NCBI GenBank assembly: GCA_030377865.1
Contig: JAUCGA010000034.1
Span: 1 to 52,463, forward strand
Source of the DNA: Anaerolineales bacterium HSG25
GTDB taxonomy: Bacteria > Chloroflexota > Anaerolineae > 4572-78 > J111
Reading direction: 5' to 3'
Length of the DNA: 52,463 nt
The translations under genes and the position numbers were made by a program. This document shows positions 40,735 to 47,504 of this stretch, in pieces (the first letter of the stretch is position 1; each line of letters opens with the position of its first letter). Below the pieces are notes generated by a model, which searched no databases, was not told the origin of the DNA, and saw only the letters and a program-made list of their open reading frames with translations.

Positions 40735-41838
40735 ATGGCAAAAATACTTGTAGTTGACGATGATCAAAATATATTAAAACTCTTGAAATTTTCCCTATCC
40801 CGAGCCGGACATACGCCAATTTTATGTATTGATGGCGAAAAAGGTCTGGTTGAAGCACAGGCTCAAAAACCAGATTTGGTGATTGCCGATGTGATGATGC
40901 CAAAGATGCATGGGTATCAATTCTGTAAAAAATTTCGCTCTTTGCCCGAAAGCAAAAACACACCAGTGATTATGTTCTCGGCTCGGTTTCAGTCAATCGA
41001 CCGCCAAACAGCACTAGATGCCGGAGCGTCTGATTATTTGCCCAAAGTCATCTCAAATGATGAGCTATTGAAGCGAATTGATGAACTACTTCCCCAAGAT
41101 TCTGGTGAAGAAGTTAACGGGCTACTTGGTTTTATGAGCCTACGAGGCGGCACAGGTGTTTCGACCTTAGCCGCAAACGTGTCGATTGCTTTGGCCGGGG
41201 CGTTGAAGATTCAACCAGTTCTGGTTGACCTGAAGCCGGTGGGTGGACATTTGGCATTGATATTAGGCTTACGTCCGACCAATAATGTGAGTAAACTGTT
41301 TGCCGAAGAAAAGCTATCCATCGAACAGGTCAAAGACTATTTCGTGCCGCACAATTCGGGGATACAGCTTTTGGCTTCCGCGAATCGATACAACAAAAAC
41401 ATGCTCCCTCCATCAACACCACAAACAGCCGTTCTTGCTCAACTTTTACAAGACGAATTCCCTTTCTCTATTTTTGACCTACCACCCACCATTTTAGATC
41501 ATGGATCGGATGAACTATTAAAAAAATTCACCAAAATTTTACTGGTTTTATCCCCAGACATGCCCTCTCTACAATCTACGGTATTGGCGGTACAGGGTTT
41601 GGTACAACATGGAGTCACTCGCAAAAATATCCTATTAGTGGTAAACCAAGTGATGCCTTATGGTGCGTTACCGCTAGAAGATATTCAAAAGGCACTCCGA
41701 ATGCCTATCACCGCGACTATTCCCTTTGAGCCAGATATGACCAAAACCCTAAACAATCGCACCCCACTTCTGTTTAGTAGCCCCCGCTCTAAAACATCTT
41801 CAGCGATTGCCCGCTTGGCAAACACCTTACGTGGGTAA
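40735..41838 (+). CDS. Response-regulator receiver fused to a MinD/ParA-like ATPase (CpaE/TadZ type)
   Basis: The 367-aa fusion begins with a receiver domain (1-120): VVDDDQN acidic site, phosphoacceptor Asp ~52 in VIADVMMP, and LPK Lys ~105. A MinD/ParA-like domain follows from ~130. Its Walker A is degenerate (FMSLRGGTGVSTLAANVSIA), with neither the signature Lys nor the P-loop Lys of KGGxGKT. The switch regions read VLVDLKPVGGHLALILGLRP and FSIFDLPPTILDH. Such atypical ATPases (CpaE/TadZ) localise pilus or secretion machinery to the cell pole. No tad/pilus genes are in the window. Unlike the regulator at 13.8-14.5 kb, this receiver looks competent for phosphorylation. Confidence 0.88.
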   Translation: MAKILVVDDDQNILKLLKFSLSRAGHTPILCIDGEKGLVEAQAQKPDLVIADVMMPKMHGYQFCKKFRSLPESKNTPVIMFSARFQSIDRQTALDAGASDYLPKVISNDELLKRIDELLPQDSGEEVNGLLGFMSLRGGTGVSTLAANVSIALAGALKIQPVLVDLKPVGGHLALILGLRPTNNVSKLFAEEKLSIEQVKDYFVPHNSGIQLLASANRYNKNMLPPSTPQTAVLAQLLQDEFPFSIFDLPPTILDHGSDELLKKFTKILLVLSPDMPSLQSTVLAVQGLVQHGVTRKNILLVVNQVMPYGALPLEDIQKALRMPITATIPFEPDMTKTLNNRTPLLFSSPRSKTSSAIARLANTLRG

Positions 41839-41861
41839 TCCTGTAAGCCACAATTTTGAGC

Positions 41862-41952
41862 GTAAAAGTTCAGTAAAATCGCCCTAGAAACCCGATTTCT
41901 CAAAGAAATCGGGTTTCTGACGTTCCTTCTGGCGAGTTCACTGAATATTTAC
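41862..41952. repeat. 91-bp 'AAACCCGATTTC' element with perfect 8-bp target duplication
   Basis: Ends GTAAAAGTTCAGT and ACTGAATATTTAC, hairpin AGAAACCCGATTTC/GAAATCGGGTTTCT. It is flanked by TTTTGAGC at 41854-41861 and 41953-41960. No coding capacity. Confidence 0.92.
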
Positions 41953-41985
41953 TTTTGAGCTTCCATCATCACCAAAAAATAGTTT

Positions 41986-43002
41986 ATGAAACCTTACGGA
42001 CGACATTTATTTATCTGTATGCATGGCAACTGTGCCCCCTCAGAGGAGGGAGAGGCACTGCAACGACAGATTCACCAACTCAATCGAGAGCATGGCCGAA
42101 ATAAATTACGCAACCCCGAACGAGTGAAATGCACTTTGGCCGACTGTTTGGGCGTGTGTCAAAACGGGCCAATCGTAGCCGTCTACCCCGAAGGCATTTG
42201 GTACGAACATGTTGATAGCGAAGTTCTGGCCCAAATTTACGAATCTCACATTATAAACGATGAGCCGGTTGAGGCGCATGTCGCCCATCGGCTCTACCCC
42301 GCCGGTCAAGAACCAAGTTATGCTCCCCAAGTTCGAGGTGATGAGGGAGAATATCAGCCTGACGTGGCACCATCTTCTATCCCTGCCACTAAGTTGGCAG
42401 AGAAGCAAGCCGACGAGATCGATACGGCTCTTGTTGATGGCGCGGCTATCCGAAAACAGATACGTAAAACTCGCAAAAAGAAGGGGCTAGTCATTGTTAA
42501 CACTGGTCAAGGCAAGGGAAAAACCACCGCCGCTTTGGGCATCATGACCCGCGCTTGGGGACGCAAGATGCGAATCGGGGTGTTACAGTTTCTTAAAAAT
42601 GAAAATGCCCGTTTCGGTGAAATTAAAGCGGCCCATCGGATGGGAGCGATTGATTGGCTCTCGACAGGTGATGGTTGGACATGGACGAGTCAAGATATGG
42701 CTGAAACTACGGCCAAGGCGCAACAGGCTTGGCAAATAGCTCAAGAACGGATTAGCAGTAGTCAGTATGATTTGTTTATTATGGATGAGTTTACCTACCC
42801 GCTCCATTATGGTTGGCTAGACACCGATACGGTGCTGAACTGGCTCAGAGAGAACAAACCGCCTCTGATGCACCTCATTATCACCGGACGATATGCTCCC
42901 CCCGCCTTAATCGAGTTTGCCGATTTGGTAACGGAGATGCGAGCGATTAAACATCCGTTTCAAGAACAAGGAATTCGAGCGCAAGCAGGAATTGAGTATT
43001 AG
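41986..43002 (+). CDS. cobO: Fusion of a thioredoxin-like [2Fe-2S] ferredoxin and a CobO/CobA-type corrinoid adenosyltransferase
   Basis: Residues 1-95 form a thioredoxin-fold [2Fe-2S] domain: FICMHGNC (Cys 11, 16) and [20 protein letters not shown] (Cys 54, 58), followed by EGIWYEHV. A linker (~96-165) joins it to a CobO-type ATP:corrinoid adenosyltransferase. That domain has P-loop [14 protein letters not shown] (~172-185), [32 protein letters not shown] and [20 protein letters not shown]. The enzyme transfers adenosyl to Co(I) of corrinoids. The fused ferredoxin could supply the electron that makes Co(I); this is inference. No cobalamin riboswitch was seen upstream and no other cob genes are nearby. 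Confidence 0.9.
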   Translation: MKPYGRHLFICMHGNCAPSEEGEALQRQIHQLNREHGRNKLRNPERVKCTLADCLGVCQNGPIVAVYPEGIWYEHVDSEVLAQIYESHIINDEPVEAHVAHRLYPAGQEPSYAPQVRGDEGEYQPDVAPSSIPATKLAEKQADEIDTALVDGAAIRKQIRKTRKKKGLVIVNTGQGKGKTTAALGIMTRAWGRKMRIGVLQFLKNENARFGEIKAAHRMGAIDWLSTGDGWTWTSQDMAETTAKAQQAWQIAQERISSSQYDLFIMDEFTYPLHYGWLDTDTVLNWLRENKPPLMHLIITGRYAPPALIEFADLVTEMRAIKHPFQEQGIRAQAGIEY

Positions 43003-43104
43003 TTGCCTAAAATGCTCGTCAGAAAGGCTACAAAAGCCTTACAAAGATTAAACTGTCGTCAATTTTATCATCAAAAATTGCATTTGAGCCTAATTCTAGT
43101 TTAT

Positions 43105-43133
43105 TTGACAGATAAATTAAGTTGTGATACTAT
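43105..43133 (+). promoter_or_regulatory. Promoter of the ilvBN leader transcript
   Basis: TTGACA (43105-43110) and TACTAT (43128-43133) are separated by exactly 17 nt. The predicted start is near 43140, ~35 nt before the leader peptide ATG. Confidence 0.88.
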
Positions 43134-43174
43134 AGCCGACGTTTGACAAAGATACATTTAATCAAAGGTTTCTT

Positions 43175-43273
43175 ATGTTTGCTAAATTAGCCACCCTAAA
43201 CGTAGTAGTCGTCAGTGTAGTCCTCCTTATTGTCAATCATAAGGGGGTATTTGCGCTTGGGGATACGGCTTAA
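43175..43273 (+). CDS. ilvBN leader peptide (32 aa, branched-chain-rich)
   Basis: AAAGG lies 6 nt before the ATG. The peptide starts MFAKLATLNVVVVSVVLLIV and ends NHKGVFALGDTA. Residues 10-20 contain six Val, two Leu, one Ile, then another Val, a run expected only of a branched-chain amino-acid sensor. The ORF overlaps hairpin segments 1 and 2 of the attenuator, and its stop is 34 nt before the terminator stem. Confidence 0.92.
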   Translation: MFAKLATLNVVVVSVVLLIVNHKGVFALGDTA

Positions 43274-43333
43274 GAAGGTAGTTAAGAAACAATCCACGTT
43301 GCAGATACCTCCCATAATGGGAGGTTTTTTTTT
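43222..43333 (+). promoter_or_regulatory. ilvBN transcription attenuator (segments 1-4)
   Basis: Segment 1 (CCTCCTTAT, 43222-43230) pairs with segment 2 (ATAAGGGGG, 43239-43247). Segment 2 shifted slightly (GGGGGTAT, 43243-43250) pairs with segment 3 (ATACCTCC, 43305-43312). Segment 3 with 4 forms the terminator ACCTCCCA/TGGGAGGT (43307-43325), followed by nine T. A ribosome stalled on the Val/Leu/Ile codons covers segment 1, frees segment 2 and prevents termination. Completing the leader lets the terminator form. Confidence 0.9.
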
Positions 43334-43451
43334 ATCTATAGCTTTCAGATAAAGTCCATTCCATTTAGCCATCGGGTAAGTTGAATATATCCGAGGTGTA
43401 GTGGCAAAAACTTTTCTGACGGACTATATCCAAAATCATAAGGAGAACAAG

Positions 43452-45170
43452 ATGGGAAAAAAACTAACGGGTGCAGATATTATTTGGGAGTGCCTTGTAC
43501 AAGAAGGTGTTGATGTCGTTTTTGGCTACCCCGGTGGCGCAATTTTACGAGCTTACGATGCTTTAAATAACTATTATGACCAGATTCATCATGTTTTGGT
43601 ACGTCATGAACAAGGAGCCACTCACATGGCCGACGGTTATGCTCGGGCTAGTGGTAAAGTCGGTGTAGCGATTGCAACCTCTGGACCGGGAGCAACCAAC
43701 ATGGTTACAGGATTGGCCACGGCGATGATGGATTCATCGCCAATCGTCTGTATTACAGGGCAAGTGCCAAGTACCGCAATTGGTGGCGATGCGTTTCAAG
43801 AATGTGATGTAACGGGCGTGACCATGCCTGTGACTAAACATAACTATTTAGTTACGGATATTAACGATTTGGCACAGGCCATTCGTGAGGCGTTTTATAT
43901 TGCTCGCACCGGACGACCCGGCCCAGTTTTGATTGATGTGCCGAAAAACGTGCAGTTTGCCGAAATAGAGGATTTTGTCTACCCTACTGAGCCGATTAAC
44001 TTACCGGGATACCAACCTCCAGAAGAGTTGTCACAGATGCAGGTTGACGAAGCATTAGAGATGATTAACACTTCTGAAAAACCCGTAATTTTAGCCGGAC
44101 ATGGTGTATTGCTCTCTGGAGCGATGCAGGAACTGTTGGATTTATGCCAAAAAGGTAATATTCCTGTCACCACGACATTGCTCGGGGTTGGGGGATTACC
44201 CGCTAGTAATCCTCTCAACATGGGGATGATGGGTATGCACGGAGAAGCGTCAGCCAACCATGCTATTCAAGAGGCTGATTTATTGATTGCTTGTGGCATG
44301 CGATTTGATGACCGTGTCACTGGTAACCTAAAAACATATTCTCCAAACTCTAAAAAGATTCATATTGATATTGATGCCTCCGAAATTAACAAGAACATTC
44401 GGGTGGACCTTGGCCTAGTAACCGACTTAGGCATGGCTCTACGTCAAATCAACCCCGGATTAAAGCATAATGACCGTAGTGCCTGGATTAACAAAATTCA
44501 AGGTTGGGAAGAAGAATCTAAGCAACGCGATATATTAAATATCGAAACCCCAACGCTTTTAGCCGCTCAGGCAGTTCGTAAAATTTGGGAAGGTACAGAA
44601 GGGAATGCGGTTGTCGTCTCTGATGTTGGACAACATCAAATGCTTGAATGTCAGTACTATCCGCATGAAGACCCAAATACCTTATTAACCTCTGGTGGTC
44701 TTGGCACGATGGGCTTTAGCGTCCCTGCCGCAATCGGAGCTAGTTTCACGGTAAAAGACCGCGAGGTGTGGGTCATTGTTGGCGATGGATGTGTCCAGAT
44801 GACAATCATGGAGTTAGCCACCGCAGTCCAAGAGAATGCAAATATCAACATCTGCATCATTAATAACGGCTACTTGGGCATGGTACGTCAATGGCAACAA
44901 CTATTTTACGATGCCCGCTACGCGGAAACACCTATTTCTAGCCCCGACTACGTCAAACTGGCCGAAGCTTATGGCATGCAAGGTTATCGAGTCGACAAGT
45001 TAGAGGATATTATTCCAGTAATGCGTAAAGCCCAAGATCATGACGGGCCAGTACTCATCGAGATGGTGGTTGAACAGCATGACATGGTTTACCCTATGGT
45101 GCCAGCCGGAGCAGATTTAGATGCTATGATTCGCCGTCCTCACCCTCAATTTGCAGACATGGAAATGTAA
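43452..45170 (+). CDS. ilvB: Acetolactate synthase large subunit IlvB
   Basis: The 572-aa ThDP enzyme catalyses the first common step of valine/leucine/isoleucine synthesis. The ATG at 43452 is chosen because AAGGAG lies 6 nt upstream; the longer GTG-start frame (43401) adds 17 residues upstream of that site. The motifs are WECLVQEGVDVVFGYPGGAI, VRHEQGATHMADGYARASGK (catalytic Glu), GDAFQECDVTGVTMPVTKHN and the ThDP-binding GDGCVQMTIMELATAVQENA through INNGYLGMVRQWQ. It is regulated by the leader attenuator 120 nt upstream. The small subunit ilvN follows after a 459-nt repeat-filled gap. Confidence 0.95.
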   Translation: MGKKLTGADIIWECLVQEGVDVVFGYPGGAILRAYDALNNYYDQIHHVLVRHEQGATHMADGYARASGKVGVAIATSGPGATNMVTGLATAMMDSSPIVCITGQVPSTAIGGDAFQECDVTGVTMPVTKHNYLVTDINDLAQAIREAFYIARTGRPGPVLIDVPKNVQFAEIEDFVYPTEPINLPGYQPPEELSQMQVDEALEMINTSEKPVILAGHGVLLSGAMQELLDLCQKGNIPVTTTLLGVGGLPASNPLNMGMMGMHGEASANHAIQEADLLIACGMRFDDRVTGNLKTYSPNSKKIHIDIDASEINKNIRVDLGLVTDLGMALRQINPGLKHNDRSAWINKIQGWEEESKQRDILNIETPTLLAAQAVRKIWEGTEGNAVVVSDVGQHQMLECQYYPHEDPNTLLTSGGLGTMGFSVPAAIGASFTVKDREVWVIVGDGCVQMTIMELATAVQENANINICIINNGYLGMVRQWQQLFYDARYAETPISSPDYVKLAEAYGMQGYRVDKLEDIIPVMRKAQDHDGPVLIEMVVEQHDMVYPMVPAGADLDAMIRRPHPQFADMEM

Positions 45171-45460
45171 TTAAGTACAGCGTTAAATAAGTTTTGTAGA
45201 ATTTCGTAGCTCGGTCTTTAGACCGAGTTTCAAAGCACAGGCTAAAGCCTGCGCTACGATAGGTAACTCCAAGAAAATAAACCTCCCAAATGTCATGCCC
45301 GAATGTTGTTATCGGGCATCCATTTGTATGCAGAATGTGGATTCCCGCTAAAAGCATGCGGGAATGACATAGAGAATTTAATCAGTTTGGGAGATTTTAA
45401 AAGTTGGAACTGCCATAAAACCCCGCATTACTTTTTTAACAGTGTATTAAGTATCCAAGT
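45165..45460. repeat. Nested palindromic elements in the ilvB-ilvN gap
   Basis: An outer pair (TACAGCGTTAAATAAGT at ~45175-45191 and its inverse ACTTTTTTAACAGTGTA near 45429) encloses a hairpin repeat at 45205-45260 (CGTAGCTCGGTCTTTAGACC ... GCTACG). It also encloses the ~157-bp composite element 45262-45418, the inverted copy of 23880-24046. A further perfect hairpin, GACCTGACAGGTTT/AAACCTGTCAGGTC, lies at 45482-45513. Confidence 0.75.
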
Positions 45461-45552
45461 AAAAGTTTTGCCTAATTTTTAGACCTGACAGGTTTTTGAA
45501 ACCTGTCAGGTCTGTCGCAGAACTTATGCTCACCTACTTATATCTATTTAAT

Positions 45553-45613
45553 AGACTAATTTTTTTATTAGTCATACATCATTAGAGGAAACACTAATGA
45601 TACATGACTAATA
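45553..45613. repeat. Inverted repeat just upstream of ilvN
   Basis: ATTAGTCATACATCATTAG and CTAATGATACATGACTAAT pair with two mismatches around an 8-nt loop. It ends 17 nt before the ilvN ATG, so it could hide or modulate translation initiation. It may equally be another inserted palindrome. Confidence 0.6.
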
Positions 45614-45629
45614 AGTAACGATAAAAATC

Positions 45630-46139
45630 ATGAAACAGACATTAGTAGCCTTAGTGGAAGATAAACCCGGTGTGCTGAATCGGGTAGCCAGCTTATTTCG
45701 ACGACGAAATTTTAATATTGAAAGTTTAGCCGTCGGACATAGTGAAACTCCCGGTGTGAGCCGGATGACAATTGTAACCGATGAAGAAGAATATTTACGT
45801 CGTAATATTGTTCGTACCAACCTGCTAAAAATGGTCAATGTGATCGATGTTCAAGATGTAACGGATGTTCCCTCTGTAATTCGGGAAACCGCTCTGATAA
45901 AAGTGCGGATTGATGCAACCAAACGTCGAGAGGTGATGGATTTAGCAGAGATGTATCGTGGCCGTATCGTTGATGTTGCTAACCACTCCCTCATTGTCGA
46001 AGTTACCGGCGAAAGCAGTAAAATCGATTCGATGTTAGAAGTGTTAGAACCCATCGGCATTGTTGAAGTTATGCGGACGGGTAAAATTGCTATGTGTCGC
46101 GGCATGGTCACTTCCCGCGATGAAAATGGAACCTCTTAG
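45630..46139 (+). CDS. ilvN: Acetolactate synthase small (regulatory) subunit IlvN
   Basis: The 169-aa protein has an N-terminal ACT domain that binds valine for feedback inhibition: LVALVEDKPGVLNRVASLFR followed by RRNFNIESLAVG. The C-terminal domain carries VIRETALIKVRIDATKRREV and ESSKIDSMLEVLEPIGIVEV. It activates IlvB and confers end-product control. No strong ribosome-binding site was seen at the ATG. No ilvC follows. Separation from ilvB by 459 nt of repeats is unusual for a holoenzyme pair. Confidence 0.95.
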   Translation: MKQTLVALVEDKPGVLNRVASLFRRRNFNIESLAVGHSETPGVSRMTIVTDEEEYLRRNIVRTNLLKMVNVIDVQDVTDVPSVIRETALIKVRIDATKRREVMDLAEMYRGRIVDVANHSLIVEVTGESSKIDSMLEVLEPIGIVEVMRTGKIAMCRGMVTSRDENGTS

Positions 46140-46140
46140 G

Positions 46141-46274
46141 CAATTCCAAAAACAAATCTCCCAAATAACCCACTGATTGAAATCAGCGTCTTAAACGAAA
46201 AACCTGCTTAAGCAGGTTTCCCGTGTTAGAATTCATTCACAGGGCAAGGCCGATTTAAAAGTTGGAACTGCCGA
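46141..46274. repeat. Element sharing ends with the 23.9/45.3-kb repeats but with a different interior
   Basis: Ends GGCAATTCC...ATCTCCCAAA and GATTTAAAAGTTGGAACTGCC match the composite elements at 23880-24046 and 45262-45418. The centre is instead a palindrome AAACCTGCTTAAGCAGGTTT (46200-46219). It begins immediately after the ilvN stop, and the hairpin may double as its terminator. Confidence 0.7.
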
Positions 46275-46552
46275 CATGGTTCATTTTAGACTAAATGATC
46301 TTTACAATTTGCGGTGTCTCGTAGGGGCTAGGCAGGGCGGTCGAATCTTGGAATATACGACCATGTTCGCTCCGCCCCTGCCTCGCCCATTTGCTCGGAG
46401 ACACCGCTCTCTGTGGGTTGTGGGCGAGGTAAGGCGGATGAAGATTCTGATTTCAAACCATGATAGTTGCCGCCTTACCTCGCCCCTACGCAATCTATCG
46501 CCATGCCTAATTTGTAAAGCTGATTTCCTCCGGTTTGAACCATGCCGGTTTT
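46275..46552. repeat. ~278-bp multi-hairpin palindromic element
   Basis: Terminal inverted repeats CATGGTTCA...CTTTACAATTTG and AATTTGTAAAG...TTTGAACCATG enclose two large hairpins. One pairs GCGGTGTCTC with GGAGACACCGC and contains GGCAGGGCGG/CCGCCCCTGCC. The other pairs GGGCGAGGTAAGGCGG with CCGCCTTACCTCGCCC. The ORFs that cross it on both strands are by-products of the symmetry and were not called. Confidence 0.75.
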
Positions 46553-46603
46553 TAAAATCTACAAGGTCGATTTTCCAGTTATCCACACAGTTCGAAAAAT
46601 TGG

Positions 46604-46772
46604 TATAAAATCAGGATTAATCGTACTATCAGACCTTACTCATTTAACACGTTTGCGAGTTTTGTAATTAGGGCAACGACATGGCTCAAATCGACTGATA
46701 ACCACTAGTATCCCCAAAAACCACAAGATTAGTCTTGTTTGAGCCATATACCCCTTAAGTAAGGGGTTTTGG
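46604..46772 (+). ncRNA. Candidate small structured RNA
   Basis: A TATAAA box at 46604-46609 precedes a ~150-nt gene-free stretch. It contains a long hairpin (ATGGCTCAAA at 46681 with TTTGAGCCAT at 46738; inner GACTGAT/GATTAGTC) and ends in a terminator-like ACCCCTT/AAGGGGT stem with TTTT (46750-46770). No known RNA family was recognised. It could instead be one more palindromic element. Confidence 0.3.
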
Positions 46773-46871
46773 AGCCTAATTCGGCTAATTTCGCTAATGA
46801 AATTCTAACAGGTTGGGTATAATATTGTTTAGGCAGGTCTAATCTATTATCCAATAGCAAGGGTATTTATC

Positions 46872-47033
46872 ATGGCAAACAAAAAGAAGCACCAACCTCT
46901 CCGCGAAAAAATTGAAGAAATTTTAGAAAGACTAGGCCGAAGCTTAGACCAGTGGCTCAACCCTCAAAAATTAAACCCCCAACCAATTCCTATTCCCACG
47001 AATAGACGAAATCGTCGCAAAAAAACCTATTAA
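46872..47033 (+). CDS. Small basic protein of unknown function (53 aa)
   Basis: The ORF encodes MANKKKHQPLREKIEEILER, continues with LGRSLDQWLNPQKLNPQP and ends in a strongly basic NRRNRRKKTY tail. A predicted amphipathic helix (residues ~10-30) is followed by a Pro/Arg-rich tail. AAGGG lies ~9 nt before the ATG, TATAAT is at 46812-46817, and a strong terminator follows at 47123-47149. Promoter, ribosome-binding site and terminator around such a short frame argue that it is a real monocistronic gene. The charge suggests nucleic-acid or ribosome binding; this is inference only. Confidence 0.65.
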   Translation: MANKKKHQPLREKIEEILERLGRSLDQWLNPQKLNPQPIPIPTNRRNRRKKTY

Positions 47034-47122
47034 CTTAACCTTGATGATATAACTATAATTAGGATTTTCGCGTAAATCTTGAAAAACTTACGATTTTAAA
47101 CTCAACGCGTCTCTCCTTTTGC

Positions 47123-47149
47123 AAGACAAGCATATTGCTTGTCTTTTTT
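47123..47149 (+). terminator. Terminator of the small basic-protein gene
   Basis: A 10-bp stem AAGACAAGCA/TGCTTGTCTT with a 3-nt loop is followed by six T. Confidence 0.9.
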
Positions 47150-47215
47150 GGTTTGAAGGTTTCTGGGGTCTAATCGGTAAAATTCTATGGCTGATAATAA
47201 ATTCTGATAAACAGA

Positions 47216-47475
47216 CAGAAGTTTATCGTTTCAACATAATTAAAACAATATCGTTAAAGTTCAGTAATGCCGCCCTAGAAACCCGATTTCTTTGAGAAAT
47301 CGGGTTTCTGATGCTCTTTCTGGCGAGTTCACTGAATATTTACACAATATCTGACAGGATTAACAAGATTAACAGGATTACAAGTGAAAAAATCCTGTTA
47401 ATCTTGTTAATCCTGTCAAAAAATGCTTTTGATTTTGTCAGCATGTCAGGTCATGAATGAATCGACAAACTTTTG
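47216..47475. repeat. 'GGATTAACAGG' element interrupted by a 91-bp element
   Basis: The outer element starts AGAAGTTTATCGTTTCAACA and resumes at 47344 with ACAATATCTGACAGG, ending CATGAATGAATCGACAAACT. The comparison copy at 23712-23878 is uninterrupted at this point. Confidence 0.85.
47253..47343. repeat. 91-bp 'AAACCCGATTTC' element with perfect 8-bp target duplication
   Basis: Ends GTTAAAGTTCAGT and ACTGAATATTTAC, hairpin AGAAACCCGATTTC/GAAATCGGGTTTCT. It is flanked by ACAATATC at 47245-47252 and 47344-47351. Same length as the copy at 41862-41952. Confidence 0.93.
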
Positions 47476-47504
47476 AACAGATTTTGTAAAGGTTGGGTAT
47501 AGGT

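Noticed and set aside
41839..41985. Cobalamin riboswitch upstream of the CobO fusion
   Set aside because: The gap is almost entirely a 91-bp repeat element. No conserved B12-box could be identified.
43003..43451. T-box riboswitch upstream of ilvB
   Set aside because: No T-box consensus or specifier loop was seen. The branched-chain-rich leader ORF explains the terminator better.
46579..46587. Perfect DnaA box TTATCCACA
   Set aside because: Only one box was found, with no cluster, no AT-rich unwinding region and no dnaA, dnaN or rpmH neighbours. An origin is not supported.
46276..46608. 110-aa and 94-aa ORFs on opposite strands
   Set aside because: Both coincide with the 278-bp palindromic element. 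Mirror ORFs are expected from its symmetry.
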